A stretch of DNA of 30,855 nucleotides, taken from NCBI RefSeq assembly GCF_900491745.1, contig NZ_UETR01000037.1, forward strand, positions 1-30,855. Reading direction: 5' to 3'. The notes below the pieces were generated by a model. It saw only the letters and a program-made list of their open reading frames with translations. It had not been told where the DNA came from and made no database searches. Position 1 is the stretch's first letter. Each line of letters starts with the position of its first letter. Source of the DNA: Amarolinea aalborgensis (GTDB taxonomy: Bacteria; Chloroflexota; Anaerolineae; SSC4; Amarolineaceae). Shown here piece after piece: positions 18,705-27,129 of this stretch. The position numbers and the translations under genes were made by a program.

Positions 18705-18749
18705 CAGTAGAGACTGCCCACGGCAATTCCAGATTTGGCGCGTATTTGA

Positions 18750-18832
18750 CCACAAAGAGCGCATAGAACACAAAGAAATGGTAAATTAGTCGCAGATTGG
18801 CGGCGTCTTTGCGCTCTTTGTGTTCTTTGTGG
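18750..18832. repeat. Imperfect inverted repeat, dispersed-type
   Basis: The left arm (18750-18777, CCACAAAGAGCGCATAGAAC...) and right arm (18805-18832) are imperfect reverse complements built of alternating ACACAAAGA and GCGCAAAGA blocks. The type is widely seen in unrelated bacteria and gives the artefact peptide FLCVLCALCG on the minus strand. I see no gene between 18705 and 18886. Confidence 0.75.
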
Positions 18833-18886
18833 CAAGAAATCGCTCGAATCGGGAATTACCGGACTTCCGAAGGAGGCGCTGCTCTC

Positions 18887-19849
18887 ATGGACCCTGTACG
18901 TTTGGGCCGGTTGTGGACGCGGCGCCTCTCGCGTCTGCTGGTTCTTCTGCTGATCTCCGCTTCCGCTTTCTTACTCACCGCCTGCGCCAAGAAATTACCC
19001 GATGGATTGGGCGCGATCGCCTGGATGGCGAGCACCGGTCAAAACTACGAGATCTGGCTGCTGGAGAGCGCCAACGCGCGGCCGCGCCAGCTCACGGCCA
19101 CGGCCGATCTGCTGGAAGGCGCGCCGGCCTGGTCGCCTGACCACAAGCAGCTCGCGGTGCAGGGGTTTCGACAGAGCGGCGCGGCGCTCTACCTTCTCGA
19201 TGTCACGGGCGCTCTCTCCGAGCCGCAGGCGATCAGCGCGGGCGCGACGCCCGATCAGTCGGACAGCGAACCGACCTGGAGTCCCGACAGCGCCCAATTG
19301 GCTTTCGTATCCGATCGCACCGGCGGCCGCACGCTCTTGATCATCAACCGCGATGGCAGTGGACTGCATGCGCTCACAACCGGTCAGGCGGGCGCGACGC
19401 AGAATGGGGATGAAGGCGGTCCGGACTGGTCGCCCGATGGCAAGCAGATTGTCTTTCACCGTTTCGCAACCGATGGGCCGTACGCCAACATTTTTGTGGT
19501 TGACGCCGCGGGAGGCGAGGCCCGGCCATTGACCACCCTCAGGGCGCGCAATATCGAGCCAGCCTGGAGTCCCGATGGCGCGCGCATTGCTTTCATGTCG
19601 GATCGTGACGGCGGCGAGTTCGAGTTGTACGTGATGGCCGCGGACGGGCGCGAGCAGTATCGGCTGACGCGCAACAGCTTTCCGGATGAACTGCCGGCCT
19701 GGTCGCCGGATGGGGTCTGGCTGGTGTACACGGCGCAGCCCGACAGCATGGGCGATTATGATCTCTACGCGCTGGCTGTGGATGGCGATCGCACCCCGCG
19801 TGTGGTGGTCAAGCGGCCGGGCGATGATCGCTGGCCGGCGTGGCGGTAG
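18887..19849 (+). CDS. TolB-like PD40 beta-propeller lipoprotein
   Basis: The 320-residue product has a positively charged N-terminus, a hydrophobic stretch and a lipobox LTAC with Cys33, so it should be a membrane-anchored lipoprotein on the outer face. The rest is built of PD40 (WD40-like) blades, each with a WSPDG-type core: PAWSPDHKQLAV, PTWSPDSAQLAFVSDR, PDWSPDGKQIVFHR, PAWSPDGARIAFMSDRDG and PAWSPDGVWLVYTA. Such propellers bind proteins or sugars and resemble TolB; the partner is unknown. The ATG at 18887 follows AAGGAGG. It lies within the beta-oxidation cluster on the same strand, but nothing in it points to lipid metabolism. Confidence 0.88.
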   Translation: MDPVRLGRLWTRRLSRLLVLLLISASAFLLTACAKKLPDGLGAIAWMASTGQNYEIWLLESANARPRQLTATADLLEGAPAWSPDHKQLAVQGFRQSGAALYLLDVTGALSEPQAISAGATPDQSDSEPTWSPDSAQLAFVSDRTGGRTLLIINRDGSGLHALTTGQAGATQNGDEGGPDWSPDGKQIVFHRFATDGPYANIFVVDAAGGEARPLTTLRARNIEPAWSPDGARIAFMSDRDGGEFELYVMAADGREQYRLTRNSFPDELPAWSPDGVWLVYTAQPDSMGDYDLYALAVDGDRTPRVVVKRPGDDRWPAWR

Positions 19850-19884
19850 AAAAGTGCAAAGTTTGGTAAAAGAAAGGATTTCCC

Positions 19885-20670
19885 ATGTCAGAGCTACAGT
19901 TTGTGAAAATCGAAATCAAAGATCGCATTGCGATTCTGACGATTAACCATCCGCCGGCCAACGCGTTCAACGGCCAGACGATGGCCGACCTGAACGCGGC
20001 CTTTCGTGAGGTGCATGAGGATGCGGCCGTCAAGGCCATCATCATCACCGGCGCGGGGTCGCGCTTTTTCGTGGCGGGCGCGGACATTAAGGAACTGGCC
20101 GCGGCCGGGGCGCAGGGCCAGGGTCGGACGATGATCGAATTTGGTCAGGCCACCTTTGCCTTGATCGAAGCCAGCCGCAAGCCGGTCATCGCGGCCGTCA
20201 ACGGCGTCTGCCTGGGCGGCGGCATGGAGCTTTTCCTCTCCTGCCACATGCGCATCGTCAGCAGCGCGGCGCGCATGGGCCAGCCCGAAATCAACCTGGG
20301 CATCATTCCGGGCTGGGGCGGCACGCAGCGTCTGACGCGGCAGATCGGTGTGGCCAAGGCCATGGAGATCATCCTGACGGGCGACATGCTGGATGCGGCC
20401 GAGGCCTACCGCCTGGGGTTGGTCAACAAGGTCGTGGAACCGGACAAGGTGCTGGACGAAGCGCGCGCGCTCGCCGCCAAGATCGTCAGCAAGGGCGGCC
20501 TCGCAATCGGCGCCAGCGTCAAGGCCATTCACGAGGGCCTGCACATGCCGCTGGCGGATGGGCTTAAGCTCGAAGTGGACGAGATGGTGGCGCTGCTTGG
20601 CAGCAATGATGCCAGGGAAGGTTTCATCGCCTTCACCGAGAAGCGTACGCCTACATTCAGCGATTCGTGA
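19885..20670 (+). CDS. Enoyl-CoA hydratase (crotonase family)
   Basis: The 261-residue enzyme hydrates 2-enoyl-CoA. It has the oxyanion-hole strands GSRFFVAGADIKEL and AAVNGVCLGGGMELFLSC, with the first catalytic Glu, and GQPEINLGIIPGWGGTQRL, with the second Glu. Both are in their usual places, so the canonical hydratase activity is likely. AAAGGA lies seven bases before the ATG. It is a stand-alone paralogue of the crotonase half of fadN, perhaps handling other chain lengths or a short-chain step. It ends the plus-strand cluster; the neighbouring helicase is encoded on the other strand. Confidence 0.93.
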   Translation: MSELQFVKIEIKDRIAILTINHPPANAFNGQTMADLNAAFREVHEDAAVKAIIITGAGSRFFVAGADIKELAAAGAQGQGRTMIEFGQATFALIEASRKPVIAAVNGVCLGGGMELFLSCHMRIVSSAARMGQPEINLGIIPGWGGTQRLTRQIGVAKAMEIILTGDMLDAAEAYRLGLVNKVVEPDKVLDEARALAAKIVSKGGLAIGASVKAIHEGLHMPLADGLKLEVDEMVALLGSNDAREGFIAFTEKRTPTFSDS

Positions 20671-20679
20671 GAGGGGACG

Positions 20680-20760
20680 GAGATTGGAGATCAGAGATTG
20701 GAGATCGAGTGGAGTGACGTTTCGGGTTTGGGGGTTTCGTATCTTCAGTCTCTCTCCAGT
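20680..20760. repeat. Short direct and inverted repeats between convergent genes
   Basis: GAGATTGGAGATC occurs twice (20680-20692 and 20694-20706), and a complementary-type run rich in CAGTCTCTCTCC follows at about 20737-20760. This low-complexity repeat separates the convergent hydratase and helicase genes; it could fold as a weak hairpin. No clear terminator is seen. Confidence 0.6.
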
Positions 20761-20787
20761 CTCTAGTCCTCAATCACTGCCGGTCAG

Positions 20788-22863
20788 TTACACCCTCAAA
20801 TCGTCCAGGAATTCCGATGCCGGGTAGACGCTCGTTACCAGCAGGTGATCGCGCGCCCGTGTGCAGGCTACATAGAGCAGATACCGCTCGGTGTTGTAAA
20901 CCTCTTCGAGTTCGCTCTCGTCCGCGGCCGTTTCGATGCGTTCCAGCAAGGGGACGACCTCATCTTCGCAGGCCATGACGGCAACGGCGCGGAATTCTAG
21001 CCCTTTCGCCAGGTGCATCGTACTCACCGACACATAGCCTGGGGTCGTCTCTACGTTTTCGTCAAGCACCTTGTAGGAAAGCCGGGCAGCCTCTACGGCC
21101 GCACGCGCTCGCAGCAGTTGGGCGGCTGACCGCACGAACACGCCTGCCTCGTGCGGCTTCAAGCCCTCGGCCATGCGCTCCGCCAGCCAATGGCCAACCG
21201 TCTCATTCTCGACTTCAACCGTATCGAGCACCTTGAGCGTTGGTTCTGGACCATTGAATACAGAGACCGTGCCGCGCCGATCTTCTTTATTGCCGTCCAC
21301 GTCGCTGACCTCTGGTCCCAACAGCCGGTCAGCTTGCGCCCTGATCTGGTGCGATGTGCGATAGTTGACGCGGAGCGTTCGGGCACGGCCACGAACATCC
21401 ACGCCAAGCGCCTTCCAGGAAAAAGGCTGCTGGAAGATGCGCTGCCCCAAGTCGCCGGTAAAGAAGAGACCGTTGGGGCGGTCAGCGCCGAGCGCGGCAA
21501 GAAAACGCAACTGCGCCACGCTCAGATCCTGCGCCTCGTCCACGACAACGAAATCGAACGGCGAGCGCCTGATCGTTGTCAGGTGGGACGCCACCCGGTT
21601 GAACAGCGCGGCATGGGTTAGCAGGTTCCGCGCCTGCAAACCCGTCCGTATGCGCTCGAAGACCGCCCAAAGCGCCATGCGCTGCTTTTCCGGCAAGCGG
21701 GTCTTGCGACCCAGGCGCACAACGTCCCGATACGCCTCCCACGTTTCCAGTTGCCAGGCGTCAACAACCTCGGCCCACTCCGCCTCCAGGAAATGGAGGC
21801 TGAACTTCTGCCCGGCCACTTCCCTGGCAGATTCCTGCAAGAGTTGACGAATCACTTCGGGCGCCGCGAGCTGCGGGCGACCAATGTTCAATTCGTAGAG
21901 CCGCCCGGCAATGGCGCTCAGCGCCTGCACCTCCAGCCGCTCGGCGATACGCGGCTCGTTGCTGATCAAGCGTTTGAGCTTCGCCCTGAGCGCATTCACC
22001 AGCGAATCGGAGAAAGTGGTGAGCAGCACCCGGGCATCGGGATGGGTGCGCGCGAGGAAGACCGCGCGGTGCAGGGCGACGATGGTCTTGCCGGTGCCGG
22101 CTGAGCCGGAGACGCGCGCCGGGCCGCCGTAGTCCCGTTCGACCGATTCCCGTTGCGCGGGGTGGAGAAAGACGGTCCATTTCTCCCACGGATAGTCCAG
22201 CGCACGTTCCAGCTCTTCGATATTGTTCACCACGCGGAAACGACGCTGTGCATCGGGATGCGTGAACGGATCCGTGACAGCAACCACCGGCTGTACAACC
22301 GCAGGTGTGATGCCGACGGCCAGATTCAACAGCGCCTCGGCTGCTTCCCTCGGCAGATGGTCGCACAACTCAAGCAGGCCGTCTTCAGTCTTGACCTGCT
22401 GCACCTCGCCCAGCCATTCGGGCGGAACACCATAGCTGAGAAGCGATTCCTGTGGGATTGCGGCAAAAAGCGGCGGCTGGGATGGCGCCGGTCTTTCTAC
22501 TTCGACATAACGCGGGATCGTGATCTCCTCGATCCGCTCACGAATCTCAACCAACTGCGCCGCGCCGGTCTTGGGGTGGGTCTCGATCTTGCGGCGTTCC
22601 GCCCAGGCATAGGCGTCTTCATGGTGATCCACGTAGCAGAGCAGCAGGCTTCCCGGCGTTTTGTGCACAATCAGCCGGATATCATTGCTCGCCCGCACCG
22701 ACCAGAAGTTCTTGTCCCTGGCTTTGTCCATCCTGTGCAGACTCAGGCCGGGGTTGGCCGGGTTGATCTGCAAATCGAAGGCGGCTGTTTTGGCGGCCTT
22801 TTGCTCGTCGCCGCTCAGCCGGGCCAGGCTGTCGGTGAAGGTATCAGCCATGCGAAATTCCAT
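20788..22863 (-). CDS. UvrD-like helicase with ParE-like N-terminal domain
   Basis: Residues 1-100 resemble a ParE/RelE-type toxin fold (LHRMDKARDKNFWSVRASND and IRLIVHKTPGSLLLCYVDHH), while the rest is a superfamily 1 helicase. Walker A GSAGTGKT is near residue 252, DEAQD (motif II) near 441, then FTGDLGQRIFQ, LRVNYRTSHQI, VSTMHLAKGLEFRAV and YVACTRARDHL, covering the UvrD motifs. The start ATG overlaps the mod stop as TGATG, so it is translationally coupled to the methyltransferase. This coupling argues that it is part of the restriction locus, for example translocating or unwinding DNA with it. It could also be a neighbour with an independent role. ATG at 22849 is an alternative start. Confidence 0.9.
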   Translation of the reverse strand: MEFRMADTFTDSLARLSGDEQKAAKTAAFDLQINPANPGLSLHRMDKARDKNFWSVRASNDIRLIVHKTPGSLLLCYVDHHEDAYAWAERRKIETHPKTGAAQLVEIRERIEEITIPRYVEVERPAPSQPPLFAAIPQESLLSYGVPPEWLGEVQQVKTEDGLLELCDHLPREAAEALLNLAVGITPAVVQPVVAVTDPFTHPDAQRRFRVVNNIEELERALDYPWEKWTVFLHPAQRESVERDYGGPARVSGSAGTGKTIVALHRAVFLARTHPDARVLLTTFSDSLVNALRAKLKRLISNEPRIAERLEVQALSAIAGRLYELNIGRPQLAAPEVIRQLLQESAREVAGQKFSLHFLEAEWAEVVDAWQLETWEAYRDVVRLGRKTRLPEKQRMALWAVFERIRTGLQARNLLTHAALFNRVASHLTTIRRSPFDFVVVDEAQDLSVAQLRFLAALGADRPNGLFFTGDLGQRIFQQPFSWKALGVDVRGRARTLRVNYRTSHQIRAQADRLLGPEVSDVDGNKEDRRGTVSVFNGPEPTLKVLDTVEVENETVGHWLAERMAEGLKPHEAGVFVRSAAQLLRARAAVEAARLSYKVLDENVETTPGYVSVSTMHLAKGLEFRAVAVMACEDEVVPLLERIETAADESELEEVYNTERYLLYVACTRARDHLLVTSVYPASEFLDDLRV

Positions 22864-25800
22864 CAGCTCACCTTGAACACTTTCATCACCTCGTCGCCCA
22901 GGTGATTGATCACCTTGACGGCGATGCGGCCAGATGTGGGCTTGGCGAAGGGCCGCGAGATGTCGCTGTTGAGCGTGGCCCAGGCCTCCTCGTTGATCTC
23001 GGCCTTCAGGGTGGTCTTGAGCGCGCTGTAGGGATCGTTGGCGCCGAGGAAGTAGGCATGGCGCACGAAGAAGCTCTCTTCGTTGTAATCGGTGTCAATG
23101 AACCAGCAGGCGATGCCCTCCGGCCCGTCGCTGCGCACCTCGCCGGTGTTGGGATGGAAGACGTCGACGCCGTTGATCTTGACGCGCAGCTTGCCCTCTG
23201 CGGCAGGCAGCAGGGTGATGTCCGGCTCGCCGAAGATGACGAAAAGATTGCCCTTGCCGGTGGTCTTGAGCTCGCCTCCCATGTGCAGGTCGGCGTTCAT
23301 GCGCGCCTTCAGCACGGGGATGCGGCCCAGCTTGTTGAACTCGGTGGTGTGCGCCTCGTAGTTGAACGCGCAGGCAATCAGCACATCGAAGCCGGCGTCA
23401 CCGGCCTCGCGCGCGGCCTGCACCAGGTCGGGCCGGGTCACGGTGCCGAATTCGGGGCCGATGAAGATCGCGGCGCGCTTTTCGCCCGAGGCCTGGACGG
23501 GATTTACCGGATGAACAGGATGCGCAATCGTGGATGGGGCGCCTTTGCCTCTATCCTGTGAATCCTGTTCATCCTGTCTGTATCTTCCCTCGGCGCAGAC
23601 CAGCTCGCCCGGCCAGGGCGTCAGGCTGGTGAAGGTGATGCGATCCGCTTTATGCGCCTGCTGTACGCCGGCGATCTTGAGGTTCTCCAGGATCATCGAA
23701 GCGAAGTCCTGGCCTTCGCCGTAGGCGGCGCCGCCTTCCTTGAGCGCATCAATCAGCTCGTCGTTCTCGTCCACGCCCAGCACGCGGTGCGGCGAGAGGC
23801 TCTCGACCGTGAACGGCCCGGCCACGCGCACCCGTTTCTTGTCCTCGTAGGGCTTGTCGTAGAGGTACTCGAATTCGGCCTTGGCCGCGATGGAGGCGTC
23901 AATCTCGCGCTGGCGGCCGATGCGCGCCTGCCACCAATCGGTGTGCAGCTGCTGCGCCGGCGCGGGCCAGGGATCGGCGGGGCGCTCCGGCAGGTCCGCC
24001 AGGGTGTAGCTGCGCTTCAAATCGTGGTTGATGCCGTGCAGCCACCCCGCCATCTTACGGGCGTTGCCTTCCTCGCCGCGCGCCTGTTCGGTCTTGAGTT
24101 GGAAAAGCAGCTCCGCGGTCGCCGTGGGCCAGGGGTCTTCCGCGGCGCGTGGGATCTCCCACTCCTGCCAGTCCTTGCCCAACGCGGCGTTGAGCTTCTC
24201 ACGCAGCGGCTCCAGGGTCGCCTGCCACCTCTCCCAGATCACATCAATCTCGGCGTTGTTGGCGATGGATTTGAGGGTGATGTGCGGCACGCGCTCGTAG
24301 ACGAAGCCCTGGCGCAGGCTGCCGTGCACCGGCTGCGAGCTCGGCGCGGTGCGGGTGACCTCCGCTTCCTTGAACTGGCCGTCGCGCGAATCGGCCAGCA
24401 GGTAATAGGGGTAGCGCGCGCCCATTATGCGGGCGCGCGCCAGCGCCAGCGCCACGCGCGAGGTGTCAATCGTGATCCAGCGCCGGCCCCATTGCTCGGC
24501 CACGTAGGCCGTGGTGCCAGAGCCGCAGGTGGGATCCAGCACCAGGTCGCCGGGGTCGGTAGCCATGAGGATGCAGCGTTGGATAATGCGAGCCCCGGTC
24601 TGAACCACATAGATCCGTTGGACAGCAAAAGTGCTCTCAAAGACGTCAGACCAGATGTTAGAAATAGGGACATGTGGAAAGTCGTCCGTAAACATCTTGT
24701 ACACAAGAGTCTTTCCGAACGCCGCTATGCGATTTGCCCTGACCAGAAGACCCAAGCCGCGCTGAGAGGTCTTCCAATGTGTGTTCGGTGGCAGTTCGAA
24801 CGTCACTCCTTCCCAGACAAAAGAGAAAGTCCCACTTTTAGAAGCTTCTCTTGCTACAATTGCTGAGCTCTTGAATCTTCTTCCTTCCAAACCCTCATCT
24901 GATTCGATCTCCTCCTTCGTGAGCCTTCGTATTTCACCGCCTTTTGCTTCCACGTAGTTGTAGGCCGACGCCAGTGTCTTTTCTGGTTTCGGTAGGAGTA
25001 TCTGGCGCGACTTGCACCGACTTTTTTCCCTTGCATACCAGAGAACGAAGTCATTTACATTAGATACCAGGTCACCAAGTCCCGCAACCCCTCGAACAAA
25101 AACGATCTGACTCACAAAGTTGGCGTCCCCAAACACCTCATCCATCACTGCCCGAACGCGGTGAACGTTTTCATCGCCGATCTGCACGAAGACGGAGCCA
25201 GAATCGGACAGAAGATCACGCGCCACGGTCAACCGGTCACGCAGGTAAGTGAGGTAGCTGTGGATGCCGTCGCGCCAGGTGTCGCGGAAGGCCTTCACCT
25301 GCTCCGGCTCGCGCGTGATGTGTTCCGGGTTGCCGTCCTTGACATCGCGGCTGGTGGTGCTCCACTGGAAGTTGCTGTTGAACTTGATGCCGTAGGGCGG
25401 GTCAATGTAGATGCACTGCACCCGGCCGCGCAGTCCCTCGCGTTCGGCCAGGCTGGCCATCACCTGCAAGGAATCGCCCAGGATCATGCGATTCGACCAG
25501 TTCTGGTCGTGCTGGTAAAACTCAGTCTTGGCTTCTTCGCTGGGCAGGCCGTTGAAATCGGCAAAGAGGTCGAGCTGCGCGCCCGGTTTCTGCGTCCGCG
25601 CCAGCTCCGTCTGGCGCAGCAGGTCATCCACGAGCGCCTTGGGGTGCACCTTCTCCTGGATGTAGAGCGGCGGCGCGAGCACGACCAGGTCGCTCCAATC
25701 CTGCATGTCCTTGCCGCGCCAAACGAGCTGCGGGTCCAGGTCACGGTTGCGCCGCTCGTACGCGACGCGCAGGGGAGATTGCTCCTCCTGCTTCAGCACG

Positions 25801-25889
25801 GATTGGTATTCGGCCGTGGGGATGTTCTTGCGCGTGGCCTCGTTGTGCTTGAGGGTTTCCACGGTCTTGCGGGTGGTGGTTTGGGCCAT
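22863..25889 (-). CDS. Type III-type site-specific DNA methyltransferase (Mod)
   Basis: The 1008-residue protein is a DNA N6-adenine methyltransferase subunit of a Type III-like system. The catalytic DPPY (motif IV) is near residue 163 (CIYIDPPYGIKF) and the SAM-binding DPTCGSGTT (motif I) near residue 451, an order typical of the beta class. The long C-terminal part (about residues 560-1008) should hold target recognition and complex contacts. The ATG at 25889 has GGAGAG eight bases upstream and the N-terminus MAQTTTRKTVETLKHNEATR fits relatives. The gene carries an in-frame palindrome at 23509-23574. It lies downstream of the repeat array and tnpA that separate it from res. Confidence 0.92.
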   Translation of the reverse strand: MAQTTTRKTVETLKHNEATRKNIPTAEYQSVLKQEEQSPLRVAYERRNRDLDPQLVWRGKDMQDWSDLVVLAPPLYIQEKVHPKALVDDLLRQTELARTQKPGAQLDLFADFNGLPSEEAKTEFYQHDQNWSNRMILGDSLQVMASLAEREGLRGRVQCIYIDPPYGIKFNSNFQWSTTSRDVKDGNPEHITREPEQVKAFRDTWRDGIHSYLTYLRDRLTVARDLLSDSGSVFVQIGDENVHRVRAVMDEVFGDANFVSQIVFVRGVAGLGDLVSNVNDFVLWYAREKSRCKSRQILLPKPEKTLASAYNYVEAKGGEIRRLTKEEIESDEGLEGRRFKSSAIVAREASKSGTFSFVWEGVTFELPPNTHWKTSQRGLGLLVRANRIAAFGKTLVYKMFTDDFPHVPISNIWSDVFESTFAVQRIYVVQTGARIIQRCILMATDPGDLVLDPTCGSGTTAYVAEQWGRRWITIDTSRVALALARARIMGARYPYYLLADSRDGQFKEAEVTRTAPSSQPVHGSLRQGFVYERVPHITLKSIANNAEIDVIWERWQATLEPLREKLNAALGKDWQEWEIPRAAEDPWPTATAELLFQLKTEQARGEEGNARKMAGWLHGINHDLKRSYTLADLPERPADPWPAPAQQLHTDWWQARIGRQREIDASIAAKAEFEYLYDKPYEDKKRVRVAGPFTVESLSPHRVLGVDENDELIDALKEGGAAYGEGQDFASMILENLKIAGVQQAHKADRITFTSLTPWPGELVCAEGRYRQDEQDSQDRGKGAPSTIAHPVHPVNPVQASGEKRAAIFIGPEFGTVTRPDLVQAAREAGDAGFDVLIACAFNYEAHTTEFNKLGRIPVLKARMNADLHMGGELKTTGKGNLFVIFGEPDITLLPAAEGKLRVKINGVDVFHPNTGEVRSDGPEGIACWFIDTDYNEESFFVRHAYFLGANDPYSALKTTLKAEINEEAWATLNSDISRPFAKPTSGRIAVKVINHLGDEVMKVFKVS
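23509..23574. repeat. Palindromic element inserted in frame in mod
   Basis: GGATGAACAGGAT (23509-23521) and ATCCTGTTCATCC (23562-23574) are a perfect 13-bp inverted repeat, extended imperfectly on both sides by more copies of the CCTGT/ACAGG theme. The coding frame stays open and gives the low-complexity peptides RQDEQDSQDR and HPVHPVNPVQ. The repeat type is found scattered through unrelated genomes. Confidence 0.8.
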
Positions 25890-26556
25890 TACGTGCTCTC
25901 CAAAACATGATCCATTCAATCGTCAATTCGGGCGTCTCAATTCATGCGTCCCGATGGGACGCGGATCGTGCGGCGCGTCGTCGTTCGAAATTCGGGCGTC
26001 CCGATGGGACGCAAATTGTGCGGTGCGTCGTTGTCTCAATTCATGCGTCCCTCAATTCATGCGTCCCGATGGGACGCGGATTCGTGCGGCGCGTCGTTGT
26101 CTCAATTCATGCGTCCCTACGGGACGCGGATTCGTGCGGCGCGTCGTTGTCTCAATTCATGCGTCCCTACGGGACGCGGATTCGTGCGGCGCGTCGTCGT
26201 CTCAATTCATGCGTCCCTACGGGACGCGGATTCGTGCGGCGCGTCGTTGTCTCAATTCATGCGTCCCGATGGAACGCGGGGCGCGTGTTGTGCCCCGTTG
26301 TCCCTCAATTCATGCGTCCTCAATTCGTGCGTCCCTACGGGACGCGGATTCGTGCGGCGCGTCGTTGTCTCAATTCATGCGTCCCTACGGGACGCGGATT
26401 CGTGCGGCGCGTCGTTGTCTCAATTCATGCGTCCCGATGGGACGCGGATCGTGCGGCGCGTCGTCGTCTCAATTCGGGCGTCCCGATGGGACGCGGATTC
26501 GTGCGGCGCGTCGTCGTCTCAATTCATGCGTCCCTACGGGACGCAGGCCGTGCGGT

Positions 26557-26625
26557 GTGTCCCGTAGGGACACCTGACTTTAGCACGTGCACGCCCATAA
26601 CGCGTCATCGTCCCGTAGGGACGAT
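26557..26625. repeat. Composite hairpin pair R2-R3, copy 1
   Basis: R2 GTGTCCCGTAGGGACAC (26557-26573) and R3 ATCGTCCCGTAGGGACGAT (26607-26625) are joined by CCTGACTTTAGCACG and related bases. The pair sits directly after an R1 hairpin and looks like a small non-autonomous unit. Confidence 0.85.
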
Positions 26626-26734
26626 TGAATCCTCAATTCGGGCGTCCTCAATTCATGCGTCCCGATGGGACGCGGATCGTGCGGCGCGTCGTCGTCTCAA
26701 TTCATGCGTCCCGATGGGACGCGGGACGTGCGGT

Positions 26735-26797
26735 GTGTCCCGTAGGGACACCTGACTTTAGCACGCCCATAACGCGTCATCGTCCCGTAGGGACGAT
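26735..26797. repeat. Composite hairpin pair R2-R3, copy 2
   Basis: R2 at 26735-26751 and R3 at 26779-26797 are the same as in copy 1. The 27-base join CCTGACTTTAGCACGCCCAT + AACGCGTC is eight bases shorter than in copy 1. Confidence 0.85.
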
Positions 26798-26918
26798 TGA
26801 ATCCCCAATTCGGGCGTCCTCAATTCATGCGTCCCGATGGGACGCGGGCGCGTATGCTCGCCATTTGAATTCGGGCGTCCTCAATTCATGCGTCCCGATG
26901 GGACGCGGATCGTGCGGC

Positions 26919-26981
26919 GTGTCCCGTAGGGACACCTGACTTTAGCACGCCCATAACGTGTCATCGTCCCGTAGGGACGAT
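26919..26981. repeat. Composite hairpin pair R2-R3, copy 3
   Basis: R2 at 26919-26935 and R3 at 26963-26981. One base in the join differs (AACGTGTC for AACGCGTC). Confidence 0.85.
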
Positions 26982-27103
26982 TGAATCCCCAATTCGGGCG
27001 CCCCTCAATTCGGGCGTCCCGATGGGACGCGGGCGCGTATGCTCGCCATTTGAATTCGGGCGTCCTCAATTCATGCGTCCCGATGGGACGCGGGACGTGC
27101 GGT

Positions 27104-27129
27104 GTGTCCCGTAGGGACACCTGACTTTA
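27104..27129. repeat. R2 hairpin ending in the tnpA stop codon
   Basis: R2 GTGTCCCGTAGGGACAC (27104-27120) is followed by CTGACTTTA, the same motif as in the R2-R3 pairs. Its final TTA (27127-27129) is the TAA stop of tnpA read on the minus strand. The expected R3 partner is missing here because the transposase gene takes its place. Confidence 0.85.

Larger units (their letters stand above)
25920..27121. repeat. REP-like hairpin array, left part (between mod and tnpA)
   Basis: I count 18 copies of the hairpin GCGTCCC-(GAT or TAC)-GGGACGC, at 25946, 25996, 26061, 26111, 26161, 26211, 26261 (one mutated arm), 26329, 26379, 26429, 26478, 26528, 26657, 26706, 26829, 26890, 27014 and 27075. Many lie exactly 50 bp apart within the unit CTCAATTCATG-hairpin-GGATTCGTGCGGCGCGTCGT. 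Three spacer types occur: the GCGGCGCGTCGT type, GGGCGCGTGTTGTGCCCC and GGGCGCGTATGCTCGCC. A CRISPR is excluded because the spacers recur. The 50-base unit has no stop codon on the plus strand, so the long overlapping frames seen there are artefacts. Confidence 0.95.

Noticed and set aside
18581..18835. Minus-strand peptide FLCVLCALCG
   Set aside because: This is a common artefact of the AAAGA-type dispersed inverted repeat.
25705..26939. Long overlapping plus-strand reading frames (up to about 290 codons) rich in CVPTGRGFVRRVVVSIHAS-type repeats
   Set aside because: They are translations of the stop-free 50-bp hairpin unit. Because 50 is not a multiple of three, each frame cycles through all three readings; there is no ribosome-binding site or domain.
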